Shown in pieces: positions 1-7,885 of a stretch of DNA of 64,000 nucleotides; the first letter of the stretch is position 1, and the number at the start of each line of letters is the position of its first letter. Both the position numbers and the translations under genes were made by a program. Below the pieces are notes generated by a model. It searched no databases. It had not been told where the DNA came from and saw only the letters and a program-made list of their open reading frames with translations. Source of the DNA: Dyadobacter sp. CY356 (GTDB lineage Bacteria > Bacteroidota > Bacteroidia > Cytophagales > Spirosomataceae); contig NZ_JAJTSZ010000006.1 of assembly GCF_021440195.1 (NCBI RefSeq), positions 372,001-436,000 on the forward strand, read 5' to 3'.

Positions 1-186
1 CAAAATTACGAATCTGTTTTCTATGACCCTAAAAAAATGTTAATCTGACGCTTTTTATTATTGTTTTCAGAATTTCGCAAAATTTATAAAAAAGGAAAAT
101 TCCTGTAAAAGTATCTGAATATCAAATTCTTATATTCATTTTAACAAAATATAACTTCAACAAAAAATCGGATAGCGTGCCTACAC

Positions 187-1182
187 CTACAACAATGATT
201 CACTTCGAAGAAATTCCAATGCCCGCAATTCTGACCAGTAATTGGTTTGAAATAAACCCGAAGGACGAAATCCGCAATGGCCTCCAAAATCAGAAATCTC
301 CAACAAAACATGCGGAAGTGTATTGATCAGACCAACCGGAAGGCTATTTACAGGAACAATCGGATCATTGGCTGCATTGACAATTAAGGTAGGAATGGTT
401 ATATTTTTGACAAAAAACATAGCACTGCTCATTTCATAATAATGGTCGGCATTCTGAAAGCCGTGAAGCGGTGCTGTGAAAATATCATCGAAATCATATA
501 AGGTAGCTACAAATTTGAAATCAGCAGGATTGATGTCTCCGGGAAAGTGAACCGCTTTCTGATCAACTTTGGGTTTAAGCGTTTTGAGAAATCTCGATTG
601 ATATAACCTGTTTTGAGGTTTGACAATTTCCAGGCTACAAGCTTTCAAATCCATTGGAACACTAAAAACAACCGTTTTTTTTATTCCCGGATCAATACCG
701 GCCCCCTTTTCTCCTAAATATTTAAGTGTCAGATTTCCACCAAGGCTGAAACCCAATAAATCGACATGGGTATATCCTTTTTCAAAAACGTGTTGAATAA
801 CAAGATCCAGATCTTCGGTAGCGCCGCTGTGATAAAAACGTGAAGTTTTATTCATTTCACCACTGCAACTGCGAAAATTCCAGGCCAGACAATCATAACC
901 CTGCGCATTCAGAAAGCGTACCATACCTAAAATATATTGGCGGGTACTATTTCCTTCCAGTCCGTGCGAAAGAATTACCAAATTATTTTTACCCTCAAAA
1001 TCCGGTTTTTTCGGTGCCAGTGACCAATCCAGATCCAGGAAATCCTGGTCTGGTGTAACAATACGTTCCCTTTGATAATGCACAGAATTGATAATTCTGA
1101 AAAGTGCCGGATAAACGGTTTGCAAATGGCCGTTTGGAAGCCAAAAAGGAGGTTTATGATTAGAAGTTCTGATTACAGGCAT
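187..1182 (-). CDS. YheT-like alpha/beta hydrolase
   Basis: Alpha/beta-hydrolase of the YheT/ABHD1-3 group, 331 residues, probably an esterase or lipase-like enzyme in the cytoplasm; the substrate is unknown. The N-terminus carries the group hallmark PPFWLPNGHLQT. The nucleophile elbow GFSLGG puts the catalytic Ser near residue 146, the acid is likely Asp in NAANDP, and His lies in FGGHCGF close to the C-terminus, so the triad is complete. The frame stays open 40 codons upstream, but only to a GTG; the ATG at 1182 gives the usual family N-terminus. It is divergent from the cold-shock gene. No operon partner is seen on its left side within the window. Confidence 0.88.
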   Translation of the reverse strand: MPVIRTSNHKPPFWLPNGHLQTVYPALFRIINSVHYQRERIVTPDQDFLDLDWSLAPKKPDFEGKNNLVILSHGLEGNSTRQYILGMVRFLNAQGYDCLAWNFRSCSGEMNKTSRFYHSGATEDLDLVIQHVFEKGYTHVDLLGFSLGGNLTLKYLGEKGAGIDPGIKKTVVFSVPMDLKACSLEIVKPQNRLYQSRFLKTLKPKVDQKAVHFPGDINPADFKFVATLYDFDDIFTAPLHGFQNADHYYEMSSAMFFVKNITIPTLIVNAANDPIVPVNSLPVGLINTLPHVLLEISDFGGHCGFRPSGLFQTNYWSELRALEFLRSESLL

Positions 1183-1367
1183 GCTGACGCTTCGTACATT
1201 TAAATAGGAAACAAAGAAACTGTTATATGTCCCGGAAGCCAAAATTTTCAAAATAAATTTAAAATCAGCTATCCCTTTTGAAGAATTATCAACGCCCGCC
1301 ACATAGTCTACAACTCCTATCGGAGAATATTAAATTTTACTTTTTCTAAATAAAAATATTTTTTTTC

Positions 1368-1397
1368 TTGTATATCCAAAAGACGTTCGTATATTTG
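1368..1397 (+). promoter_or_regulatory. Bacteroidota-type promoter of the cold-shock gene
   Basis: TTG at 1368-1370 and TATATTTG at 1390-1397 are separated by 19 bases, which fits the Bacteroidota consensus TTG-N19-TAnnTTTG. Transcription would begin near 1404, leaving a leader of only about 20 bases. This is much shorter than the long thermosensing leader of E. coli cspA. The match is seen directly; activity is inferred. Confidence 0.7.
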
Positions 1398-1425
1398 GTC
1401 TTCAAAATATATAAGAACAATACTA

Positions 1426-1617
1426 ATGGCAGAAGGTACAGTAAAATTTTTCAATGATTCCAAAGGATTTGGTTTCATTTCTCCATCTAATGGAGACCAA
1501 GACATTTTCGTTCACGTTTCAGGTCTTCAAGACGATATCCGTGAAAATGACAAAGTGTCTTACGAAGTAGAAAATGGCAAAAAAGGTCTAAACGCGGTTA
1601 ACGTTAAAGTTATCTAA
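1426..1617 (+). CDS. Cold-shock domain protein (CspA family)
   Basis: Single cold-shock domain of 63 residues, a five-stranded OB-fold that binds single-stranded RNA and DNA and acts as an RNA chaperone. The RNP1 motif KGFGFI and the RNP2 motif DIFVH are both present, and the protein starts with the standard MAEGTVKFF. Length is close to the family norm of 65-70. It is a single-gene unit: it has its own close-set promoter and a very strong terminator directly downstream. Highly expressed proteins of this type commonly have such an arrangement. Confidence 0.95.
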   Translation: MAEGTVKFFNDSKGFGFISPSNGDQDIFVHVSGLQDDIRENDKVSYEVENGKKGLNAVNVKVI

Positions 1618-1640
1618 GTTTAATCATACTATCATTTGGA

Positions 1641-1672
1641 AAGCCTGATATCGCGATATCAGGCTTTTTTTG
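1641..1672 (+). terminator. Rho-independent terminator after the cold-shock gene
   Basis: A perfect 26-base palindrome (arms AAGCCTGATATC and GATATCAGGCTT around GC, 1641-1666) is followed by a run of T. It lies 23 bases past the stop codon. Confidence 0.9.
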
Positions 1673-1765
1673 TACTCTGATCGTTTTTTCGATTAGTTAT
1701 CATCTCGAATATTCAATGAATCAGCATTAGACGGAGTATTTATCATACTGATTTATTCAAAAACA

Positions 1766-1815
1766 TAAAAAACCGGGGAATTAATTATCATGGCTAATAG
1801 ATTAATTCACCCGGC
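1766..1815 (-). terminator. Terminator after the DUF4153/DUF4173-like gene
   Basis: Read leftward, GCCGGGTGAATTAAT pairs with ATTAATTCCCCGG, followed by a run of six T. It sits just past the stop of the leftward membrane protein gene. Confidence 0.7.
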
Positions 1816-1820
1816 ACTTA

Positions 1821-3245
1821 TTATTTTTTATATTTTCTCGGCATCCATTTCGAATCCGCCGTTTCAGCCTGCCAGCTTGTGGGCAATTGCATGTTTACAC
1901 TCTTACTTTCAATAGCCGCTTTGTATGGTATAACTCTTGGATCTTTGGCATCTAGCAGTTCACTCATATATGGAATCTGGGTATTGCCAAGCGTTAAAAT
2001 ATAATTTACGTCCAGAAACTGCGCATAATTTGGATTATACCAGGTAATCAGACGATCCCAATCCACGACGCCAAAAGATGTGAAGACAAAATAAAGCACC
2101 CAGGCATTTTGTCTTAGCAAATACCAGTTTGTTTTCACCCTGTAAATTTTAATCAGTGTTAAATACAAACCGATACTTGTCAATAACATACCTATGAAAA
2201 CACATATACGCTTGTATGTCAACCCGAAAGCATCTACATAAAGAATATTTTTATAGCAGGTAAAAAGTATCAGCAAACCATTCAGTATAATCCAGATTGT
2301 GGCAAATTTTACCAGCCTGTCTTTCTTGTTATAAAAATTTTGATTTTCACGGAAGTAATACATAATCAGCACGATAGCCGCACCTATACTCAACATAAGC
2401 ACCTCAAAACCCTGGTGGACCTGGTCGGAATGCCCGATCGGATGATAATTTAATGACGGAAAAAATATCTGTGAAATATTAAAAACCAGGAACGCAGCGA
2501 TGAGGGTGTTGAGCATAATGAACATGATCACGCCCTGTTTGTTTTCATATGTCAAACCAAGAATGGGAAACCATCTTCCTTTTACTTTCTCATATTGCCT
2601 TTTCAGCAGATTTGGCTTCGATGCGTCCCAGGCAACAAGCGGACCTGGGTTGCCCGGAAAAAATAATGGACAGATAATGATTAAACCAAATAAAGTGTAG
2701 GCGATAATTCCTCCATCAAACTCCCAATCCGGAAAATTAATTGTTAGAAAAAAATCCGGGTTTACAGCTCCGTATAAAAAATAAAAAACAGCTGTGACCG
2801 TGATCGGTGCGATATAGAGAGAAGTTTTCCTGAATGCAAGGAAAGAACTGTTCGATTTGAAAATCACGTGAAGCAAATCAACAAATCCACTGTAAACCGT
2901 TATGATAAAACTGTAAAAGAAGCTCCGGTACAGGCTGTTGATAATGGCTATCGGCAAGCTGCTCCTTACGTAAACAACATATCCTGCCAGTGTGTAAAAA
3001 GATAAATTGTAAATGGCTGTGCTCCATGGATAACTATGCAAGGCAACGGAAAGTGCAGAGATCAGATGGCCTGAGGCTGCGAGCCACCACAATTTTTCAT
3101 TGTTCAATCCATGAAATAATGTGACTACGGCAATAGTCAAAGCGGAAAACAACAATGCGTTGACTCCTGTGCCGAGCTCGTAAAATAGATAAGTGTGAAG
3201 TGCGGATAAAATAATCCAGAGCAGATAAGTACGAATTTTCGTCAT
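1821..3245 (-). CDS. Polytopic membrane protein, DUF4153/DUF4173-like
   Basis: Integral membrane protein of 474 residues with roughly eleven to twelve hydrophobic segments and a short charged C-terminal tail rich in Lys and Arg. The C-terminal half, with the segments around FGLTYKRICVF and GVVDWDRLITWYNPN, resembles the DUF4153/DUF4173 membrane families, which have no established biochemical function. The conserved polar DWDRLI and NPN residues lie just outside a membrane helix and are typical of the group. It is transcribed alone: a terminator follows it, and a dyad-symmetric AT-rich element lies just upstream. The family assignment is from recognition, not a search. Confidence 0.65.
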   Translation of the reverse strand: MTKIRTYLLWIILSALHTYLFYELGTGVNALLFSALTIAVVTLFHGLNNEKLWWLAASGHLISALSVALHSYPWSTAIYNLSFYTLAGYVVYVRSSLPIAIINSLYRSFFYSFIITVYSGFVDLLHVIFKSNSSFLAFRKTSLYIAPITVTAVFYFLYGAVNPDFFLTINFPDWEFDGGIIAYTLFGLIIICPLFFPGNPGPLVAWDASKPNLLKRQYEKVKGRWFPILGLTYENKQGVIMFIMLNTLIAAFLVFNISQIFFPSLNYHPIGHSDQVHQGFEVLMLSIGAAIVLIMYYFRENQNFYNKKDRLVKFATIWIILNGLLILFTCYKNILYVDAFGLTYKRICVFIGMLLTSIGLYLTLIKIYRVKTNWYLLRQNAWVLYFVFTSFGVVDWDRLITWYNPNYAQFLDVNYILTLGNTQIPYMSELLDAKDPRVIPYKAAIESKSVNMQLPTSWQAETADSKWMPRKYKK

Positions 3246-3250
3246 GATTT

Positions 3251-3290
3251 ATACATTTTAAAAGTACTTTGAATTACAAAGTAAATGTAT
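3251..3290. promoter_or_regulatory. Nested dyad upstream of the membrane protein gene
   Basis: TACTTTG (3265-3271) and CAAAGTA (3277-3283) form an inverted repeat with a 5-base centre, nested within ATACATTT (3251-3258) and AAATGTAT (3283-3290). It begins 6 bases upstream of the leftward start codon. It could be an operator or a leader hairpin; AT richness makes chance possible. Confidence 0.3.
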
Positions 3291-3330
3291 TTAAAGTTAT
3301 AAATACAAGACTGGTTGAATATTTATTTAT

Positions 3331-3363
3331 AAAAAAGGACGTGATCATAGAAATGACCACGCC
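3331..3363 (-). terminator. Terminator after the DbpA-like helicase
   Basis: Leftward, GGGCGTGGTCAT pairs with ATGATCACGTCC (two G-T pairs) around a TTCT loop, followed by six T. It begins 27 bases past the helicase stop codon. Confidence 0.8.
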
Positions 3364-3389
3364 CATCAACATTATTTTTTATCTGATTT

Positions 3390-4712
3390 TTATCTTGCCA
3401 CCTCAATCTTAAACTTTTTTCCTTTCATTTTTTCTTCCGAAATCAGGCTCAACATGGATTTTACCTGGCTTTTTCTGACAGCAGCGAAGGAGATATTATC
3501 TTTCACTTCAATCAGTCCAAGATCCTGTTTTTCAAGTTTTCCTTTCTGGATTAAAAAGCCTACAATGTCCATTTTATTCAGCTTGTTTTTCTTTCCTCCA
3601 CTGATATAAATCGTTGTCCATTCGGATGGGGCTGGTAATGTAAACTTCGCGGGCAGATCCAGAACCTGAGGTTTTCTTACAATATATTCAGGTAAAACAT
3701 CGTCAGAATTCAATAAAATATAAGCTGTTCCTTCTGTCAGCATACGGGCGGTGCGACCGTTGCGGTGCCTGAATTCGTCTGCTTTTAACGGAAGCTCAAA
3801 ATGTATAACGTGTTTCATATCAGGTATATCCAGACCACGAGCCGCCAGGTCCGTCGCTGCAAGATATAACGTAGATCCGTTTCGAAAACGAATTAAAGTA
3901 CGCTCCCTGTCTTCCTGTTCAAGTTTGCCGTGAAAATAGGCGCAATCAATTCCCTCTTCTTTTAAGATAGTACTTAGCCGTTCCACCGATTCGCGGAGAT
4001 TGCAGAAAATCAGCGTTGATTCTGAACCCAGAAAGCTCAAAAGCTGAACCAGCTTTTCAGTTTTATCTTTTTTGTCAGACAAAACTAGTTTTACTGTCAG
4101 GCCGCTTTCCTGATTTTTATTGGCAATAAAATCCAGCACAACAGGATTTTTCACACCTGTAAACGAAGGAACTTTCGAACCTTCGGTAGCTGATACCAGA
4201 ATTCTTTTTTTCAGTCCGCGCAGGTTGCCCATAATCTCGGACATTTCATCCTGAAAACCCATTTCCAGAGACTTATCAAATTCATCCAGAATAAGCGTTG
4301 TAATTTTTCTGGTTGTAAAAGTCTTTCTGAAAATATGGTCCATTAATCTTCCCGGGGTTCCAATTAACAGTGCCGGAGCTTCACTAAGGCTTCTAATTTC
4401 AGTCTGCATATCGTGGCCACCATAACAGCAGGTCACTTTAAAACCGGTTGACATTTTCCTCCATACTGATTCAATCTGCAATGCCAACTCCCTTGTTGGC
4501 ACAATGATAATGCATTGAACCTCTGATATATCCCTTTGCAAAACCGACATAATCGGAAGTAAAAACGCAAGTGTTTTACCTGAACCTGTCGGGGATAACA
4601 AAAGTATTTCTGAATTTTCCTGAATCGCAGTATTTGCTTCCTGCTGCATTTCATTTAACGCAGCGATTCCCAGCCCTGATAGCGTGGTTTCTAAATTTTC
4701 CTGATTTGACAT
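3390..4712 (-). CDS. dbpA: DbpA-type DEAD-box RNA helicase
   Basis: ATP-dependent RNA helicase, 440 residues, expected to act in 50S ribosomal subunit assembly. Motifs in order: Q-motif region near residues 13-25, Walker A SPTGSGKT (40-47), PTRELA (72-77), GTPGR (118-122), motif II DEFD (143-146), SAT (174-176), then AATDLAARGLD and HRNGRTAR of the second RecA domain. The last 75 residues form a DbpA RNA-binding domain, which recognises hairpin 92 of 23S rRNA in E. coli. Motif II reads DEFD instead of DEAD; I believe this is common in Bacteroidota homologues. A TACCTTTG -10-like element (4717-4724) lies directly against the start, so a very short leader is possible. Confidence 0.92.
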   Translation of the reverse strand: MSNQENLETTLSGLGIAALNEMQQEANTAIQENSEILLLSPTGSGKTLAFLLPIMSVLQRDISEVQCIIIVPTRELALQIESVWRKMSTGFKVTCCYGGHDMQTEIRSLSEAPALLIGTPGRLMDHIFRKTFTTRKITTLILDEFDKSLEMGFQDEMSEIMGNLRGLKKRILVSATEGSKVPSFTGVKNPVVLDFIANKNQESGLTVKLVLSDKKDKTEKLVQLLSFLGSESTLIFCNLRESVERLSTILKEEGIDCAYFHGKLEQEDRERTLIRFRNGSTLYLAATDLAARGLDIPDMKHVIHFELPLKADEFRHRNGRTARMLTEGTAYILLNSDDVLPEYIVRKPQVLDLPAKFTLPAPSEWTTIYISGGKKNKLNKMDIVGFLIQKGKLEKQDLGLIEVKDNISFAAVRKSQVKSMLSLISEEKMKGKKFKIEVAR

Positions 4713-4757
4713 ATCACAAAGGTACTTTGTTCTTCGGCCAAATCCGTATAGTAATCA

Positions 4758-5231
4758 TTATTTCACTTTTACGGTGCCTTTAAATTCCTGCTCCTGATTG
4801 TATAAAACCAGTCCAAGCAGTTTCCACTGATGAAATCCGGTTACCTGATAACTGACAATCCCATTTTCCATCAAGGCAGAAGTTAATCCCGGGCTCCATC
4901 CATGTCCGGAAATCAGTCCGGATACCAGAATCTTTGAGGATAATTGTCCCGTGTAAGTTGAATCTTTTGTATAAATGTAACTGAGATCCAAATGATAGGA
5001 AATTGCATTTTCCAGATTCTTTATTCCAACGGCTTCATTTTGTTTCATTTGATATCCTTTGTCCTGATCACTCACCACCGATCCTTTTATAAAAGAAAAA
5101 ACGCCAATGACAAAAATGATGGTTGAAACCATGCCCATTTCTTTCAGAAACAATTTTAAGGCGCCGAATGCGATTAAAAGAAACCAAACAAGCATTCCGA
5201 TATTGAATAAAGACCATAAAAGGTAAATCAT
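4758..5231 (-). CDS. Uncharacterised small membrane protein
   Basis: Protein of 157 residues that I do not recognise. Residues 5-25 and about 33-50 form two hydrophobic helices, followed by a hydrophilic C-terminal domain of about 105 residues with predicted beta character (several alternating Thr/Ser/Tyr stretches). It lies 45 bases upstream of the helicase gene in the same direction and may be cotranscribed with it. A terminator separates it from the aldo/keto reductase. Base composition does not stand out from its neighbours. Confidence 0.6.
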   Translation of the reverse strand: MIYLLWSLFNIGMLVWFLLIAFGALKLFLKEMGMVSTIIFVIGVFSFIKGSVVSDQDKGYQMKQNEAVGIKNLENAISYHLDLSYIYTKDSTYTGQLSSKILVSGLISGHGWSPGLTSALMENGIVSYQVTGFHQWKLLGLVLYNQEQEFKGTVKVK

Positions 5232-5255
5232 TAATAAACTGATTAGAGAGGTTAG

Positions 5256-5295
5256 AAAAAGTAAAGCAGCCGGATGACCAGCTGCCTTTACTTTT
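5256..5295 (-). terminator. Terminator after the aldo/keto reductase gene
   Basis: Leftward, AAAAGTAAAGGCAGC pairs with GCTGCTTTACTTTTT with one bulged base and a 10-base loop, ending in a T run. It lies 14 bases past the reductase stop codon. Confidence 0.85.
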
Positions 5296-5309
5296 CAGAT
5301 TGAAAAAAT

Positions 5310-6332
5310 CTATTGCGGAAGTCTGTCCCTTCCCTGACGCTCAAACATCCACTGCGGATACTCGGTATTGAGCATGCTGATATCATACAATTGCGCAAGA
5401 TCGGACTGGGATAATGAAACAGTTGTCGCTGCGATATTATCTTTCAATTGTTCCGGTTTTTTAGCACCGATAATTACACTTGTCACACTTTTTTGATGCA
5501 ACAACCAGGCTAATGAAATCTGAGCGACTGAAACACCATGAGATGCTGCAATGGGCTGAATCACGTCAATAATATCGTATGCCTTTTCTTTATCGATCGG
5601 CGGGAAATCAAAATTATCACGACGGTTATCTCCCGAAGTTTCGTTGTTTCTGGTATATTTCCCTGAAAGAAAACCTCCTGCCAGTGGGCTCCAAGGCATT
5701 AGGGCCAGGTTTTGATCCTCCATCATCGGAATAAGTTCACGTTCCAGATCCCGGCCTGCTATGGTATAATAATGCTGACAGGCTACAAATTTTGTCCAGC
5801 GATTTTTTTCTGCAATTCCATTTGCTTTCATGATTTGCCAGGCTGCGTGGTTACTCACGCCCAGGTAACGCACTTTTCCGGAACGGACAATATCTTCCAA
5901 TCCACGCATGGTTTCTTCCAGCGGAGTATAGGCGTCTACACCGTGAATATAAAAAAGATCAATATGATCCATATCCAGACGGCGCAAACTGTCATTTACA
6001 GAATCCATAATATGCAGTCTCGACAAACCGATCTGATTCGCACCGGGCGCCATTCTGCCTCTGGCTTTGGTGGCTACAACAACCTCACTCCTATTGATTC
6101 CCAGATCTTTAAATGACTTACCAAGTATTTCCTCCGACTTACCATAGGAATAAACGTTGGCTGTATCAAAGAAATTAATTCCGCTGTCGAAAGCTGTTTT
6201 TACTAATGCATTTCCTTCTTCCTGTTGAAGTTTACCAATGGCTTCCCAATATCCATCACCACCAAAAGTCATGGTACCGAAACATAATTCCGAAACCAGG
6301 ACACCGGTATTTCCTAAAAACTTATATTTCAT
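5310..6332 (-). CDS. Aldo/keto reductase
   Basis: NADPH-dependent oxidoreductase with a TIM-barrel fold, 340 residues, normal length for the family. The catalytic tetrad is complete: Asp56 in FFDTANVY, Tyr61, Lys89 in ATKA and His130 in YIHGVD. The C-terminal segment IIGAKKPEQLKDNIAA is the NADP-phosphate binding region. It resembles the group of YajO/Tas-like and Bacteroidota general aldo/keto reductases; the physiological carbonyl substrate cannot be told. It starts with ATG and is followed by its own terminator, so it is probably monocistronic. Confidence 0.9.
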   Translation of the reverse strand: MKYKFLGNTGVLVSELCFGTMTFGGDGYWEAIGKLQQEEGNALVKTAFDSGINFFDTANVYSYGKSEEILGKSFKDLGINRSEVVVATKARGRMAPGANQIGLSRLHIMDSVNDSLRRLDMDHIDLFYIHGVDAYTPLEETMRGLEDIVRSGKVRYLGVSNHAAWQIMKANGIAEKNRWTKFVACQHYYTIAGRDLERELIPMMEDQNLALMPWSPLAGGFLSGKYTRNNETSGDNRRDNFDFPPIDKEKAYDIIDVIQPIAASHGVSVAQISLAWLLHQKSVTSVIIGAKKPEQLKDNIAATTVSLSQSDLAQLYDISMLNTEYPQWMFERQGRDRLPQ

Positions 6333-6456
6333 GATAGTTTGTTTTTGAATAAATACGATTACTGGCTTAAAATTAAGGTTTATTTCAGGAGGGCAATGTT
6401 ATTGTTTGAACAAATCTTTTAAAGCGATTCAGCTAATTGTAGCAACCTCCTAATAC

Positions 6457-6487
6457 AGTCTTTTAATCAAAGTTTGATTAAAAGACT
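6457..6487. repeat. 31-base palindrome sharing 20 bases with a site after clpB
   Basis: AGTCTTTTAATCAAA and its exact complement flank a single G at 6472. It lies between two divergent genes, so it is unlikely to be an ordinary terminator. Its core TTTTAATCAAAGTTTGATTA (6461-6480) recurs exactly at 27385-27404. It may be an operator or a dispersed small repeat. Confidence 0.5.
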
Positions 6488-6599
6488 TCAAAAGATGAAT
6501 TTTCAATATTTTTTGAAATAAAGTCTTTAATTTCAGATCATATATACCCGAATAACTATTCTCATGCTCCACTCTCCTTTTAAATCCAGCTTAAACAAG

Positions 6600-7310
6600 A
6601 TGAAGAAAGCTGTCGTTATTGCATTTGTTTTTATGTTAAGCGCAATCCATGTTAACGCCCAGGTAAAATTTACGGAAGGGGTAATAATTTTTAAAGTTGA
6701 TTCTATTTTGTCACATAAACGACCAATAGATTCTTCGAGTGTTTCTGTGAGTGAAATCAGGTTATATAAGAAAAACAATTTACGTAGAATGGATATTATA
6801 AGTCCGTCTACTCCTGATTCAATGTCTTCCTTTACAATTACACAAATTTTAAATGAAAAAGGAATGTACTTAGTGATTGATTCTCCGTTATTAAATTCTT
6901 TAAGGAAATCAGCTTCTTTTGAGACAATTGAAGAGCTTGAACAAAGACCAGCCCACTTTGCAATAAGTGGCAAAATTACTCACTGCACGTACAGAGAAAC
7001 TTTTAAAAAAGTTATAGTTTTAGGAACTCAGGCTGAAACAGTTTATCGGGTAGAAAAAGATCCTGATAGAACCTGGAAACTATTAGTAGCGAAAAATATT
7101 GATACTTCTTTTAGCCTTTTCCTACCCGAATATCAAAAGTTGACAGGAACTCCCCTTGAATTTTATTTTGACGATAATAATATCGAATTATTACATCTCA
7201 AAGCCCAAAGTATCACAGAAAAACCTATTGATGATGCTCTTTTCACAATAGGTCCGGAGTTTGATATTCTTCCAGCTGAAACTAAAATATCTCCCTCTAA
7301 AACAAATTAA
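6600..7310 (+). CDS. Secreted protein of unknown function
   Basis: Exported protein of 236 residues. It starts MKKAVVIAFVFMLSAIHVNAQ, a clear signal peptide with cleavage expected before the Gln; an ATG 36 bases upstream would place extra residues before the signal, so 6600 is preferred. The mature part begins with an EGVIIFKVDSI strand and resembles small periplasmic or outer-membrane-facing proteins of the DUF4412 or GLPGLI type common in Bacteroidota, but I cannot assign it firmly. No catalytic motif is visible. It stands alone and is convergent with the GroES-like gene. Confidence 0.7.
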   Translation: MKKAVVIAFVFMLSAIHVNAQVKFTEGVIIFKVDSILSHKRPIDSSSVSVSEIRLYKKNNLRRMDIISPSTPDSMSSFTITQILNEKGMYLVIDSPLLNSLRKSASFETIEELEQRPAHFAISGKITHCTYRETFKKVIVLGTQAETVYRVEKDPDRTWKLLVAKNIDTSFSLFLPEYQKLTGTPLEFYFDDNNIELLHLKAQSITEKPIDDALFTIGPEFDILPAETKISPSKTN

Positions 7311-7323
7311 AGGGAGATATTTT
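7284..7323. terminator. Probable bidirectional hairpin between convergent genes
   Basis: AAAATATCTCCCT (7284-7296) and its exact complement (7311-7323) surround a 14-base loop that contains the stop codon of the rightward gene. T-rich flanks exist on both strands. The low GC of the outer arms and the large loop lower confidence. Confidence 0.5.
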
Positions 7324-7340
7324 GAAGGAAAAATAAATTA

Positions 7341-7721
7341 TTATTCAAATAAATCCTCAGACCGGTCCAACATCAAAATCGAACCTTGGGGAACAATGAC
7401 ATATTTCTCACCATCATATTCCAGGTCAATCGCATTTCTTTGCAGATAAATGGCGATATCACCTTCTTTGGCCTGTAAAGGCATATATTTCAGTTTTTCT
7501 TCTGATTCTTTCCATGGTTCATCTTCGGAAGGCGTAGGAATTGGATAACCCGGACCAACTTTGATCACGTAACCGCTTTGAACTTGTTCTCTTTCGGTAA
7601 CTGTTGGCGGTAAATATAGACCGCTGTTGGTTCGGTCGGTTGGACTTTTTGGTTTTATCAAAACGCGATCTCCAACGATGATCAATCTTCTCAAACGGTT
7701 GTCTGCTGTAACTTCGTACAT
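7341..7721 (-). CDS. GroES-like co-chaperone (Cpn10 family)
   Basis: Protein of 126 residues with the Cpn10 fold signatures: GDRVLIKP near residue 17, a mobile-loop region TDRTNSGLYLPPT, and the C-terminal YDGEKYVIVPQGSILM strand. It is longer than the usual 95-residue GroES because of an insert around residues 62-80 (PIPTPSEDEPWKESEEKL). No GroEL gene is adjacent, unlike the standard groES-groEL operon. Similar longer, solitary GroES-like proteins occur in Cytophagales, I believe, beside a canonical pair elsewhere. Whether it docks on GroEL is unknown. Confidence 0.85.
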   Translation of the reverse strand: MYEVTADNRLRRLIIVGDRVLIKPKSPTDRTNSGLYLPPTVTEREQVQSGYVIKVGPGYPIPTPSEDEPWKESEEKLKYMPLQAKEGDIAIYLQRNAIDLEYDGEKYVIVPQGSILMLDRSEDLFE

Positions 7722-7885
7722 ATCTATAAATCTGTCGTGGTGCGACGTTAGTTTAAATCAGTAAAGTGCATTGTAAAAAATAGTACTAGACCTGTTTTCT
7801 GTCAGCTTGGCAGAAATTAAATACATAAATAGTCAAACTTTCAAAAATTACTTTGAAAATCTGTCAACTAAGATTCAGCTGGAAA

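Noticed and set aside
5712..6116. 134-codon open frame opposite the aldo/keto reductase
   Set aside because: Complete overlap with a gene whose catalytic tetrad is intact; no domain recognised.
6533..6973. 146-codon open frame opposite the secreted protein gene at 6600
   Set aside because: The sense frame has a signal peptide and fits the local layout; the antisense frame has none of these.
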